A program made the position numbers and the translations under genes. Below the pieces are notes generated by a model. That model worked only from the letters and a program-made list of their open reading frames with translations, had not been told where the DNA came from and ran no database searches. 41,012 nucleotides of DNA from an uncultured Oscillatoriales cyanobacterium (GTDB lineage: Bacteria; Cyanobacteriota; Cyanobacteriia; Cyanobacteriales; Microcoleaceae): positions 1 through 41,012 of the forward strand of contig CAITND010000069.1 of the NCBI GenBank assembly GCA_903893625.1, written 5' to 3'. This document shows, piece after piece, positions 31,460 to 40,669 of this stretch (position 1 is the stretch's first letter; every line of letters starts with the position of its first letter).

Positions 31460-33451
31460 ATGAGTTACTGCATCAACCCCCAATGTCAGAATCCTCAGAA
31501 CCCGACTCACGCTGTTTTGTGTCAGAGTTGTGGATCAGAACTGCGCCTCAAACATCGCTATCGTGTGATTAGAATTCTAGGTCAAAGCCATTGTAACCGC
31601 ACGTTTTTAGGGATTGACGAAGATCAACCTTCCAAACCCCGATGCGTGATTAAACAATGTCTGGATTATCGCCTATCTACCTCGGAAGCGAGTGTAGAGT
31701 TTCGCCTCTATGCAGCAACATTAGATCAAATTAGTCAACATCCAGCCATTCCCAATCTGTTAGCCGTCTTTGAAGAAAATGGCTATGGGTATTTGGTACA
31801 GGACTATATACCAGGGCGAAATTTAGCCGAAGAACTCGAACAAGAAGGCGTTTTTTCAGAACTGCAAATTTGGGCTTTACTGAGTGCAATTCTCCCCATT
31901 CTTGACTTTATTCATAAAAAAGATCGGGTGCATGGGGATATTAAACCGGAAAACATTATTCGTTGTTTAGTTTCAACCCCAGATTTACCCTATTCATCCC
32001 CGAAAAAACAACTGGTTTTAGTCGATTTTGCCGGGATAAACCCCCTGCAAGCGGCGGCGGAATATGCGGCACCGGAACAACTTCAAGGCGAAATTAGTAC
32101 GAAAAGTGATCTCTATAGTTTAGGGGTAACTTGTTTGCATCTGTTAACTCAGATGTCTGCTTTTGATTTATGGGATATTAAAACAAATTCTTGGGTTTGG
32201 CATCACTATCTCAAAACACCCATTAGTCATCGCTTAACTCGGATTCTCAATCAATTAATTGAACGCAACCCCGCGAAACGTTATCCGTCGGCGACGGCGG
32301 TGATCCAAGATTTAAAATCAGGGCCAATTCCTGTTAACATCACCCCAGTTACCCCCAAAAAATGGATATTAACAGCCTTGGGAGGTGCCGGGTTAGCCTT
32401 GTTATCCTTATTTATGAGTTCCCGTCTTTCCCCACCTGTCCCGCAACTGTCCCCCGAACCCGTAGAACCGATTTATCAGGTTCCTGATATTGATATTCCT
32501 CCTCCCCAAATCGAGAATTTTGACCCCCCAATTCCTCAACAAATTCCGGCTGTTCGTACCCTGTCCCACAATACGGGCCCAGTGTGGTCAGTGGCCGTCA
32601 GTCCCGATGGTCAATTTGTGGTTTATGGGAATACGGATGGGTCAATTAATATTATTGATGCCAATACGGGAGGATTAATTAACACGCTGTTAGGACATTC
32701 TCAACCCGTAGGCACCTTAGCCATTAGTGCAGATGGTCGGACGTTAGTAAGTGGAAGCGGTGATACAACCATTTTAGTTTGGGATTTATGGAATGGCCGT
32801 CAGAAAAAGATGTTCTACGGTCATCAAGGATGGGTCTATGCGGTGGCAATTAGTCCCGATGGCCAAACGGTGGCGAGTGTCAGTCGTGACCAAACCATTC
32901 GGCTATGGGATATCTACACTGGACAAACCTTGATGACCTTACAAGGGTATGGGACAGAGGTGCAGTCCCTCGCTTTTAGCGCGGATAATCAAACCTTAGT
33001 CAGTGGTGGAAGTAACGGTATTGTTGATTTATGGAATTGGCACACCGGAGAATTATTAAGAACATTTACAGCCCATTCCGAGGCAATTTGGTCGGTTGCT
33101 ATCAGTCCCGATGGTCAAACTTTAGCAACGGGAAGTTGGGATCATTCGATTAAATTGTGGAATTTAGAGGAATTAGAATCTCGCTATTTTAATAATACTC
33201 CTAAGCAAATTCTTTTGGGTCATGGGGAGAAGGTTCAATCCGTTGCTTTTAGTCCGAATGGTCAAACTTTAGCGAGTGGAGATTTAGCGGGAACTGTGAA
33301 ACTTTGGGACGTGGAAAATGGAGAACTTCGAGGAACATTCAAAGGACATCAAGCCTGGGTGAATGTGGCATTTAATCCTCAAAATCATACTTTAGTGACC
33401 GGGAGTTTAGATGATACGTTGAAGGTTTGGCAGTTGTTACCGCAAGACTGA
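31460..33451 (+). CDS. Ser/Thr protein kinase-like protein with zinc ribbon and WD40 propeller
   Basis: A 663-residue membrane-anchored protein. It has a zinc ribbon (Cys4, Cys9, Cys21, Cys24), a kinase domain about 33-290, one membrane segment (WILTALGGAGLALLSLF, about 303-320), a Pro-rich linker and seven WD40 repeats (about 365-660) forming a propeller outside the membrane. Kinase signatures: Lys65 in CVIKQC, HGDIKPENI (158-166; Gly replaces Arg of HRD), DFA in place of DFG (189-191), and APEQL. The Gly-rich loop is poor (ILGQSHCNRTF). With a weak loop and DFA it may be a weak kinase or pseudokinase. Multi-domain kinases of this kind are common in cyanobacteria. It is convergent with the membrane protein at 33624. 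Confidence 0.88.
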   Translation: MSYCINPQCQNPQNPTHAVLCQSCGSELRLKHRYRVIRILGQSHCNRTFLGIDEDQPSKPRCVIKQCLDYRLSTSEASVEFRLYAATLDQISQHPAIPNLLAVFEENGYGYLVQDYIPGRNLAEELEQEGVFSELQIWALLSAILPILDFIHKKDRVHGDIKPENIIRCLVSTPDLPYSSPKKQLVLVDFAGINPLQAAAEYAAPEQLQGEISTKSDLYSLGVTCLHLLTQMSAFDLWDIKTNSWVWHHYLKTPISHRLTRILNQLIERNPAKRYPSATAVIQDLKSGPIPVNITPVTPKKWILTALGGAGLALLSLFMSSRLSPPVPQLSPEPVEPIYQVPDIDIPPPQIENFDPPIPQQIPAVRTLSHNTGPVWSVAVSPDGQFVVYGNTDGSINIIDANTGGLINTLLGHSQPVGTLAISADGRTLVSGSGDTTILVWDLWNGRQKKMFYGHQGWVYAVAISPDGQTVASVSRDQTIRLWDIYTGQTLMTLQGYGTEVQSLAFSADNQTLVSGGSNGIVDLWNWHTGELLRTFTAHSEAIWSVAISPDGQTLATGSWDHSIKLWNLEELESRYFNNTPKQILLGHGEKVQSVAFSPNGQTLASGDLAGTVKLWDVENGELRGTFKGHQAWVNVAFNPQNHTLVTGSLDDTLKVWQLLPQD

Positions 33452-33480
33452 GACGGCGATGGGGCGAGTTTATTGAGTCG

Positions 33481-33545
33481 GAAACCGGGTTTCTCAGCCG
33501 ATCTTGATGGCATACAATTAATCTCAATTAGAAACCTGGTTTCTT
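33481..33545. repeat. Pair of GAAACC-x-GGTTTC palindromes
   Basis: GAAACC-G-GGTTTC (33481-33493) and AGAAACC-T-GGTTTCT (33530-33544) lie 37 bp apart between convergent genes. Each is a compact hairpin, and the pair can also pair with each other. They look like copies of a dispersed palindromic repeat and may act as a bidirectional terminator. A GCGATCGC follows at 33554. Confidence 0.6.
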
Positions 33546-33623
33546 GAGGTTTTGCGATCGCTTAATCAATCTATAAACCATTTAAAATTCGTTCAAACGA
33601 TAATCATCATCGGGGTTATAAGA

Positions 33624-34715
33624 CTAAATTGCTGATTCAGGAATTCTTTGGGTTTCTGATTTTAAATAGGCTTGAATCACTTTCTGGCGTTTCTTAACGC
33701 TAGTTGGAATTAATTTTGCTATTCCTGCCACGCTTAAAATTCCCGTTAATATGATTAAGGGTGACAGCCATTTTGAGAAAAATACAACTCCCCAACTGAA
33801 ACTTGATAAAATGATCAGAAAGGCTAAAATTTTAGACTCTTTCTGTTCAAAACCAGCTTTTTGATAACGTTTCGTTAACCATCCCCAAACGACCCCCACA
33901 CCAAAAAAACTTCCGCCACCCAAAATATACATTAAGACTCGACCAGAAAATCGGAAGAATTCTAAGCTATATCTAAATAATAAAAGGAAAGCAGGATCAG
34001 GATTAATAAAAGCTGGACTTGTCATTGCTGATAACCTCCCAATCAATTGAATCATTGAAATTAACATAAAACAAGATAGTAACACTGAAGGAATAACCCA
34101 GAGTCCACCGCGAGATAATCCGATTTTACTTCCCTGGTAAAGCCAGATAATCGCTGTTAATAGACTAAATCCTTTCCACAATAAATCAACTAAAATTCGA
34201 TAAGAATCAGGGTGGCGTATAAATTGTGGAGTTTGCCAGGTCATCGCCAACTCAAAATAAGTATAAGCAGGAATTAAAGCCACCATCAGGATTAAAAAAG
34301 TAATCCCCAACAGAATATAAAATTTTTTGCCCAGAATGGTAGGAATTAATGCCGTTTTAACCGTTAAGGGAATTGTATAATTTTGCGGATTAGAATTCGT
34401 ATTTAAAATCAGTTGACGTTCATAAACTTGATTCGCTTTTAATTGATTCGTTTGCACCGTTACAGAACAAACGACTTTATTTTTCTGAAACTTTTTGGGC
34501 TTAATCACAATCCAAGGATGTTCCCCATCCGCAATAATCGGATCACTGAGATGGGGGATAACGCTCCATTTTCCTTGTAAAATCGGTTTAGGGACTGAAT
34601 GATTAATCGTTAAAGTTTGCGTCAGGTTTTCATCTAAAGTTTTAGCTTGAAACTCTAGGGAATTTCTGCTAAAATTAACGGAAGGAACCTGGGTAAAATC
34701 CAAATCTTGATTCAT
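33624..34715 (-). CDS. Membrane protein with N-terminal beta-sandwich-like domain, unknown
   Basis: A 363-residue protein of unknown function. Residues about 1-120 are rich in short strands (LTQTLTINHSVPKPILQGKW, HPWIVIKPKKFQ, ERQLILNTNSNPQNYTIPL). This resembles a beta-sandwich repeat that I have seen attached to cyanobacterial kinases; that link is from memory. Five or six membrane segments follow (about 132-154, 170-192, 200-225, 250-275, 295-335), and a basic tail. No catalytic motif is visible. It is divergent from trpB and convergent with the kinase-WD40 gene. Confidence 0.6.
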   Translation of the reverse strand: MNQDLDFTQVPSVNFSRNSLEFQAKTLDENLTQTLTINHSVPKPILQGKWSVIPHLSDPIIADGEHPWIVIKPKKFQKNKVVCSVTVQTNQLKANQVYERQLILNTNSNPQNYTIPLTVKTALIPTILGKKFYILLGITFLILMVALIPAYTYFELAMTWQTPQFIRHPDSYRILVDLLWKGFSLLTAIIWLYQGSKIGLSRGGLWVIPSVLLSCFMLISMIQLIGRLSAMTSPAFINPDPAFLLLFRYSLEFFRFSGRVLMYILGGGSFFGVGVVWGWLTKRYQKAGFEQKESKILAFLIILSSFSWGVVFFSKWLSPLIILTGILSVAGIAKLIPTSVKKRQKVIQAYLKSETQRIPESAI

Positions 34716-34780
34716 AACATTTTGATTCAGACTCGATCTATAATTAGAAGATTGTTCAGTATTTATAATTTTCCCGCGCC

Positions 34781-36031
34781 GTGACTACCACTCCCTTACC
34801 TCCCAACCCCCAACTCACCGCAACACAACGCCCAGACCCCCTCGGACGCTTCGGACAATTTGGCGGCAAATACGTTCCTGAAACCTTAATGCCCGCCTTA
34901 GCTGAACTGGAAACAGCCTATCACCATTATCGTCAAGATCCTGAATTTCAACGGGAACTCCAAGACCTGCTGCGGGATTATGTGGGACGGCCTAGCCCTC
35001 TGTATTTCGCCGAACGCATCACCCAATATTATGCTAAACCCGACGGCACAGGCCCACAAATTTATCTCAAACGGGAAGACCTCAACCACACGGGCGCCCA
35101 TAAAATTAATAACGCCCTCGCCCAAGCGTTATTAGCTAGAAAAATGGGCAAACAGCGTATTATTGCCGAAACCGGGGCGGGTCAACATGGCGTAGCGACG
35201 GCGACGGTTTGCGCCCGGTATGGCCTAGACTGTGTGATTTATATGGGCATTCACGACATGGAACGTCAAGCCCTAAATGTGTTTAGAATGCGGTTGTTAG
35301 GGGCGGAAGTCCGACCTGTGGAAGCGGGAACGGGAACATTAAAAGATGCCACTTCTGAGGCTATCCGTGACTGGGTGACAAACGTTGAAACGACTCATTA
35401 TATTCTCGGTTCCGTTGCGGGGCCACACCCCTATCCGATGATAGTCCGGGATTTTCACAATGTCATTGGGGTCGAAACTCGCGGCCAATGTTTAGAAAAA
35501 TGGGGCGGTTTACCCGATATTTTATTAGCTTGTGTCGGGGGCGGTTCTAACGCGATGGGGCTATTTAATGAGTTTGTGAATGAAACCTCCGTGCGTCTAA
35601 TTGGCGTAGAAGCAGCAGGTTCAGGAGTAGAAACCGGAAAACACGCCGCTACCTTAACTCATGGTCAAGTGGGAGTCTTACACGGGGCGATGAGTTATCT
35701 ATTACAAGATAATGATGGTCAAGTAATGGAAGCCCATTCTATTAGTGCGGGGTTAGATTATCCCGGTGTGGGGCCAGAACACAGTTATTTAAAAGATTTA
35801 GGTCGGGCAGAATATTATAGTGTGACTGACCAACAAGCCTTAGATGCGTTTCAACGGTTATCTCGTTTAGAAGGAATTATTCCGGCTTTGGAAACAGCCC
35901 ATGCGATCGCTTATTTAGAAACACTTTGTCCGCAATTAGAAGGCAGTCCTCGAATTATTTTAAATTGTTCAGGACGGGGGGATAAAGATGTGCAAACAGT
36001 ACAAAAATTTCTGAATCATCCTAACAGCTAA
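34781..36031 (+). CDS. trpB: Tryptophan synthase beta subunit
   Basis: TrpB condenses indole with serine to tryptophan, using pyridoxal phosphate. The 416-residue protein shows the family start [19 protein letters not shown], the PLP lysine in [11 protein letters not shown] (Lys108), the phosphate-binding GGGSNAMG, and the C-terminal [11 protein letters not shown]. The start is GTG at 34781. It stands alone; trpA is not adjacent, as is usual in cyanobacteria where trp genes are scattered. It is cytosolic, working with TrpA. Confidence 0.97.
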   Translation: MTTTPLPPNPQLTATQRPDPLGRFGQFGGKYVPETLMPALAELETAYHHYRQDPEFQRELQDLLRDYVGRPSPLYFAERITQYYAKPDGTGPQIYLKREDLNHTGAHKINNALAQALLARKMGKQRIIAETGAGQHGVATATVCARYGLDCVIYMGIHDMERQALNVFRMRLLGAEVRPVEAGTGTLKDATSEAIRDWVTNVETTHYILGSVAGPHPYPMIVRDFHNVIGVETRGQCLEKWGGLPDILLACVGGGSNAMGLFNEFVNETSVRLIGVEAAGSGVETGKHAATLTHGQVGVLHGAMSYLLQDNDGQVMEAHSISAGLDYPGVGPEHSYLKDLGRAEYYSVTDQQALDAFQRLSRLEGIIPALETAHAIAYLETLCPQLEGSPRIILNCSGRGDKDVQTVQKFLNHPNS

Positions 36032-36076
36032 ATTCAGCACTAACAGCAAAATTGTTTGTAGGATGGGTGACACTAG

Positions 36077-36226
36077 AACGTTATTGATTTCAGTGATGAA
36101 GCAGCCCAACGGCTCTGGTCAGCGGCTGCCCTAAACCTTGAACTCATTACCATCGGATTCCTTCAGCCTGCTGCACCAGAATTGTTGTACCGCGCTACCA
36201 TACTTCACCAGCTTATCAATTGGTAA
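36077..36226 (+). pseudogene. Open frame fragment without a start
   Basis: A frame with no usable start codon reads VIDFSDEAAQRLWSAAALNL, then ELITIGFLQPAAPELLYRA and ILHQLINW, stopping at 36224, inside the 3' end of the C11 peptidase gene. The composition looks protein-like (amphipathic helices), but I do not recognise it. It is probably the tail of a gene whose front has been lost, or chance. Confidence 0.3.
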
Positions 36227-37388
36227 CTATCCGTCTGTATAAACTTACTAAATCAACTCCTTGAGATAAGGTGAGGGAACTATAGCGAGAAATATCCTGT
36301 TCAGTTTCTGGAAGATATAAACTTAAACCACATAACTCCTCTGAATTAGTGTTGCTATAGGGACGACTGCCATAAAGTTCTCCTCCTGTTTTGTAAGATG
36401 CAATAACTGATGAACGTAGGAAATCAGCAAAATCAGCAAAATGATTTTGCTCCTGATTACTGACCCTTGAGAGGTAACCAAGTAGAACAAGCGCATCACA
36501 ATGTTGCTCACCAAAATAGTGATAGGTTGGGAGGTCTGAATGGCTAATTACTGGTAAACGGTTGCTAAGAATCGGCTGAAGCAATCTTGAGAGCTTCTCT
36601 GGAATGCGCTCAACCGCTTGATTGTCCACTAAAGTTAGTGTGTGAAACATATCAGCCCTTTCAGAATCCATGATAGCTATGGCTGCTTCACGCCCATCAA
36701 CTGACGATGCAAGATGATTTAGAAAGCCCTCGTAGTAGTAATTAGGAGCACCAAGATTAAGCTGGGAGGCAAGAGTGTATTTAGCGCAATTCCTGACTTC
36801 GTACACAACTTCTAGCGTAGCTTTGTTGCAATTTTGAAAGAAAAGTAGCTCGACTCGTCCATTAGCAAATTGGTTGAATTTGCTAACTGCATCTGCAAAC
36901 TGGTCAACTCTCATCCAAGTTCGGGTTTGACAGGTTATTCTGTGATCGTCAGGACTAACTTCGTTAATCTTTCCACCGTGACCTACAACGATTACTGCCC
37001 AATGCTCTGCTTCAAAAGTTTGATTTGCCCAATCAAGATACGCTGCAAAAGCAGATGCATCGCTACTATCTTCTCCTAGTACATCAACTTCAGTTACAGT
37101 GCCATTAATAAGCTGGCGACGGCGCATTTGGGGATCACCCCGATAGTCTGATTGAACAACTACAGCAATTCCAGAGTTTTGTGTACCACGGGTCAACATT
37201 TCAACGATTGGCTCGCCAAAACGTGCAAGGTCGTTGTCGTATGGCATCCAGTACAAGACAACCCATTTATAGTGTGACTTGGTTTGGGAAGATGTGGAAT
37301 TTATGGCAAAGGTCAAATCTCTGCCTACAATTCCAGCAAAACACGCTGAACCCATTGCAACATACTGGTAGAAACTTCTTCGCTTCAT
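36216..37388 (-). CDS. Clostripain-like (C11) cysteine peptidase
   Basis: A 390-residue protein of the caspase-haemoglobinase fold (clan CD, family C11). The strands VVLYWMPYDNDL and IAVVVQSDYRG lead to the catalytic His137 in AVIVVGHGGK and the likely catalytic Cys187 in LLFFQNCNKATLEVVYE. In most relatives Asp-x-Cys precedes the nucleophile; here it is Gln-Asn-Cys. Next comes ASQLNLGAPNYYYEGFLNHL, typical of the family after the Cys. The N-terminus (MKRRSFYQYVAMGSACFAG) is a short Tat-like or Sec export signal, so action in the periplasm is likely. Target unknown; specificity is usually for Arg. There is no GCGATCGC in the gene and codon use looks more mixed than around it. Confidence 0.82.
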   Translation of the reverse strand: MKRRSFYQYVAMGSACFAGIVGRDLTFAINSTSSQTKSHYKWVVLYWMPYDNDLARFGEPIVEMLTRGTQNSGIAVVVQSDYRGDPQMRRRQLINGTVTEVDVLGEDSSDASAFAAYLDWANQTFEAEHWAVIVVGHGGKINEVSPDDHRITCQTRTWMRVDQFADAVSKFNQFANGRVELLFFQNCNKATLEVVYEVRNCAKYTLASQLNLGAPNYYYEGFLNHLASSVDGREAAIAIMDSERADMFHTLTLVDNQAVERIPEKLSRLLQPILSNRLPVISHSDLPTYHYFGEQHCDALVLLGYLSRVSNQEQNHFADFADFLRSSVIASYKTGGELYGSRPYSNTNSEELCGLSLYLPETEQDISRYSSLTLSQGVDLVSLYRRIVTN

Positions 37389-37699
37389 AATGATGAGTTT
37401 GAGCTTTGTAGTTATTTGAAACTAAATTAACATCAGCCATTAGAGAGCGTTAGAACGATTTACAATCGTTTACATAGGGAGTTTTTATAGAGCCTACCTA
37501 CTTACCTGCTCGGAACGATATACAGAAAACTTCTGCATAAAACTCCCGAAATTGTATGTCCTAACCGCCAAAGCGGTTGCTATATATTTGTATAATTTTT
37601 AAATTTAAAACTTTGTCAGGAAATCTTGATATTTTATTGAAAATTCTTCTCAAATAGTTGACGAGATTAGCGATCACTATCTATTTACTGATTACTGAT
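37389..37699. other. Spacer with two hairpins
   Basis: No gene is visible in these 311 bp. A perfect dyad AACGATT-TAC-AATCGTT (37454-37470) lies 66 bp before the peptidase start and could be an operator. AACCGC-CAAA-GCGGTT (37563-37578) is a small GC hairpin before a TATATATT stretch. Two ACTGATT heptamers (37687-37700) end at the LysR stop codon. Confidence 0.55.
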
Positions 37700-38668
37700 T
37701 TAGGATGGTTTAACTAACTCTCCCTGCTGGTTAGTTAATAAGTTTTGACGGGGGAATACTATATTTTCTAACGAAGGAAACTTATCACTATTTTCTAATA
37801 AAAATTGTAAAAAAGTTTCTGCAATAATAGACAGTTGTTTCGCTTCTAAATGAGTTACATACCACCGCAGATGAATCGGAAAATGCTGTACATCTAAAAT
37901 TGTCAGTTCTCCCATTAACTGTTCGGCAATTAAGGTATGTTGAGATAAAACAGAAAGTCCTAATCCTCCGGCGATCGCTTGTTTAATTGCTTCATTACTC
38001 CCTAATTCTAAACGAACTCTTACCCCAACTTTATAGCGTTCAAATAGCTTTTGAACCGCATGGCGTGTTCCTGAACCCTGTTCTCGCATAATAAAAGGTT
38101 CCGCAGCTAAAGATTTAATCGGAATATTTTTTTCCCCTGCTAAATGATGATCTTTTCGAGATACAACCACTAAAGGATTATCTAAAAACGGTTGACTCGA
38201 TAAGGCCAGATCTTCAGGAGGTTGGCTGAGAATATATAAATCATCTTGATTATCTTGCATTCGTTGAATTAACGTGGCATGATTTGTTACCTGTAAAGCA
38301 ATATCAATTCCTGGATATTGTTGACAAAAATACCCTAACAATCTGGGAACAAAATATTTAGCCGTTGAAACAACTCCTAACCGCAAGCGACCTTGTTTTG
38401 TGCCTTTTAATGCTGCAACTTGCATTTCTAAATTATCCAACCGTTCAAAAATACCCTGACAAGTTGCTAATAATGCTTCTCCGGCTTCAGTTAGATACAA
38501 TTGCTTGCCAATTTGTTCAAATAACGGTAAACCGATGGTTTGAGTCAGTTGTTTCACTTGGGTTGAAACCGTTGGCTGTGTAATCATCATTTCTTCGGCG
38601 GCTTTAGTAAAGCTACTATGACGTGCCACCGCCTCAAATACCTTCAGTTGATGTAAGGTTGCCTGCAT
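37700..38668 (-). CDS. LysR-type regulator (RbcR/CmpR-like)
   Basis: A LysR regulator of 322 residues. The HTH is TLHQLKVFEAVARHSSFTKA with EEMMITQPTVSTQVKQL. The effector domain has LRLGVVSTAKYFVPRLLGYF, the RMQDNQDDLYILSQPP segment, FIMREQGSGTRHAVQ and SNEAIKQAIAGGLGLSVL. These are very close to cyanobacterial CmpR and RbcR, which control bicarbonate uptake and Rubisco genes in response to carbon metabolites. Which of the two it is cannot be decided here, as no target gene adjoins. The start is ATG at 38668; the TTG just before it is not needed. Confidence 0.87.
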   Translation of the reverse strand: MQATLHQLKVFEAVARHSSFTKAAEEMMITQPTVSTQVKQLTQTIGLPLFEQIGKQLYLTEAGEALLATCQGIFERLDNLEMQVAALKGTKQGRLRLGVVSTAKYFVPRLLGYFCQQYPGIDIALQVTNHATLIQRMQDNQDDLYILSQPPEDLALSSQPFLDNPLVVVSRKDHHLAGEKNIPIKSLAAEPFIMREQGSGTRHAVQKLFERYKVGVRVRLELGSNEAIKQAIAGGLGLSVLSQHTLIAEQLMGELTILDVQHFPIHLRWYVTHLEAKQLSIIAETFLQFLLENSDKFPSLENIVFPRQNLLTNQQGELVKPS

Positions 38669-38839
38669 CAAGAGTCTATCCCTCCTTAAGTCATTGTGGT
38701 CATGAGGTCAAAAGCTTTGTAACGTTCCTCGATTTTATTATAGATATAAATCAATAAATTTATCACTTTGCATATAAACAAAACTATGTAATTCTAGCGT
38801 TGCTATTCAAGGGTTTTAGCTTTTTCTGGATTTTGGGTA

Positions 38840-38867
38840 TTGAAAATTGGGAAAATTATGTTATAAT
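38840..38867 (+). promoter_or_regulatory. Promoter of tRNA-Gly
   Basis: TTGAAA (38840-38845) and TATAAT (38862-38867) are separated by 16 bp, close to the sigma-70 consensus. The -10 ends 23 bp before the tRNA 5' end. Confidence 0.65.
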
Positions 38868-38890
38868 CAGCAACAGCGTGAAACTGCTTT

Positions 38891-38962
38891 GCGGACGTAA
38901 TTCAGTGGTAGAATGTCAGCTTCCCATGCTGAACGTCGTGGGTTCGAGTCCCATCGTCCGCT
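38891..38962 (+). tRNA. tRNA-Gly (CCC)
   Basis: A full 72-nt cloverleaf: acceptor GCGGACG/CGTCCGC with T discriminator, D arm ATTC/GAAT, anticodon stem TCAGC/GCTGA with loop TTCCCAT, and T arm GTGGG/CCCAT with TTCGAGT. The anticodon CCC (38923-38925) decodes GGG. CCA is not encoded. Confidence 0.94.
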
Positions 38963-39097
38963 TTAATGACATCTGGAAGAAAAATTATTTCCTTGCGGAT
39001 GGCAGCGAAAATTTTTGAGGGCAACCCTACAATAACGTGAGTTCGATTTCCCCCATTCTTAAGGCAGATTAGGGGGAATCTCAAACTAGGAATATTG

Positions 39098-39493
39098 TTA
39101 ATTTTGTTTCAACTGTCCACAATATTGTTTTAAACAACTTTGTAACAGTTGAGCATCAAAAATAATCGGTACAAAGTGAATACTTTTGACTTCTCGAAAA
39201 TAGAATAAAATTGGTACAGGAGTCCAAAAAATTTCCCAGTTAATCCAGTCTTGATATGGAAACCGACGAATCAGTTTACCAGAACGATAAACATCTAAAT
39301 CTGTTGGAGTAAATTGTAGACGAATTAGGGCGGTTTGGATGAGGAGAAATAGGGCAAAAATTGCGACCGCTAAACTCACCCATCTTTGAACTAAAAATAG
39401 GGGAAAAGCAGTAATCAGCAACACTATCGGAATAATATAATTGGGCGGTAACTCAACAACATTAGACGTTTGGGTGGTGGGTGTTGTGGTCAT
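39098..39493 (-). CDS. DUF3119 family membrane protein
   Basis: A 131-residue protein with two membrane segments (YIIPIVLLITAFPLFLV and LAVAIFALFLLIQTALI). A cytosolic PH-like C-terminal part follows (FTPTDLDVYRSGKLIRRFPYQDWINWEIFW). DUF3119 proteins are conserved in cyanobacteria and chloroplast lineages and commonly lie next to the MlaE permease, as here (138 bp apart, same strand). A part in lipid trafficking is inferred from that association. Confidence 0.85.
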   Translation of the reverse strand: MTTTPTTQTSNVVELPPNYIIPIVLLITAFPLFLVQRWVSLAVAIFALFLLIQTALIRLQFTPTDLDVYRSGKLIRRFPYQDWINWEIFWTPVPILFYFREVKSIHFVPIIFDAQLLQSCLKQYCGQLKQN

Positions 39494-39604
39494 GGGTTAA
39501 ACCTAATTGGGAAAACTTTAAATTAATATTACCAAACTTATAGCAGGAAAAAGGAAATTGGGGTTCGTACAGCAATCAATATTCTTTCCCATTGCCCATT
39601 CCCC

Positions 39605-39631
39605 CTTGATAACTGATAACTGATAACTGAA
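39605..39631. repeat. Heptanucleotide array at MlaE stop
   Basis: CTTGATA ACTGATA ACTGATA ACTGAA runs up to the base before the MlaE stop codon (39632-39634). It is the same unit as the large array at 5685-5747. Confidence 0.75.
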
Positions 39632-40453
39632 TTAACCGATAACGGCACTTCCCATGCCTTGAAACATGATCCAAGATAGGAAAAAATCAAGAATGAAAAT
39701 CGATAATAGAGCGGTAACAACGGCCGTTGTTGTCGATTGACCTACACCTTTTGCACCCCCGGTTGTGGTTAATCCCCAACTGGTACCAATAATCGCAATA
39801 GTTGCTCCAAAAACCAATCCTTTTACTAAGCCACTACAGACATCCCAAACTTGGATAAAATTTCGCACCGAATCTAAAAAAGCAGTTGGAGAAATATTGT
39901 ACATACTGTTAGCAATTAATAACCCTCCGGCTAATCCTGTAATTAAGCAAATAATCGTTAAAATCGGTAACATCGAACAACAAGCAATCACACGGGGAAT
40001 GACTAAATAATCCACCGGGTCAGTTTTCAACATATAGAGAGCGTCAATTTGTTCCGTGACCCGCATCGTGCCAATTTCTGCCGCAAAAGCCGAACAAACC
40101 CGTCCCGCAACAATCACGGCTGTTAATACCGGACTCAGTTCACGGGCTAAAGACAGGGCGAGAACTCCCCCGACAATATTAACAGCACCCAAGGCGACGA
40201 ATTCTCGCGCGACTTGAATGGTAAACACCATCCCCACAAAACTAGCGGTCAGAAGGGCAATCATTAAGGATTCTGGGCCAACAGCGACCATTTGTTCCAA
40301 AGTGTTACGACGGTGAATTTTACCCTGAAGTAAATGCACCACCACCTGTCCCGCCAATAACAGGGCGGCGATAAATCGCTGTAGCCAAATTTCAAAGCTG
40401 GAACGAGTATTAGAATTGCTCAAGGGAATAACAACGGTATAAAGTTCAACCAA
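39632..40453 (-). CDS. MlaE-family lipid ABC transporter permease
   Basis: A 273-residue permease of the MlaE/TGD1 family. It is the inner-membrane channel of a complex that moves phospholipids or related lipids between inner and outer membranes (Slr1045 in Synechocystis, TGD1 in plastids). Signatures: NTLEQMVAVGPESLMIALLT, GMVFTIQVAREF, LARELSPVLTAVIVAGRV, IGTMRVTEQIDALYMLKTDP and YLVIPRVIACCSMLPIL. Five or six membrane segments are present. The start is TTG at 40453, or TTG at 40423; no ATG is available and no clear ribosome binding site is seen. The ATPase (MlaF-like) and binding protein (MlaD-like) are not in the window. Confidence 0.92.
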   Translation of the reverse strand: MVELYTVVIPLSNSNTRSSFEIWLQRFIAALLLAGQVVVHLLQGKIHRRNTLEQMVAVGPESLMIALLTASFVGMVFTIQVAREFVALGAVNIVGGVLALSLARELSPVLTAVIVAGRVCSAFAAEIGTMRVTEQIDALYMLKTDPVDYLVIPRVIACCSMLPILTIICLITGLAGGLLIANSMYNISPTAFLDSVRNFIQVWDVCSGLVKGLVFGATIAIIGTSWGLTTTGGAKGVGQSTTTAVVTALLSIFILDFFLSWIMFQGMGSAVIG

Positions 40454-40669
40454 TTACTAAAAATATACAAATCTTCAACAAGATTTATAAAGCAGAAAGT
40501 TTAATTTTTTTGACTTTATATTTAAGATTTCTCACAGATTCGATTAAAACGAGCGATCGCTCTTATCTTAGAAATTGAGAAGTTAGATTGACCGTCATAC
40601 CCAATCTAACTTCGGTAAACGGAACTAGCATACACACTGAAGATAGGAAGACCTCCTTGGGATAGATTT

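Noticed and set aside
36216-37388. Effector caspase of a defence system
   Set aside because: It has an export signal and no sensor or partner domain; clostripain-like secreted peptidase fits better.
38800-39084. Frames across tRNA-Gly on both strands
   Set aside because: The cloverleaf accounts for the sequence; the peptide readings are incidental.
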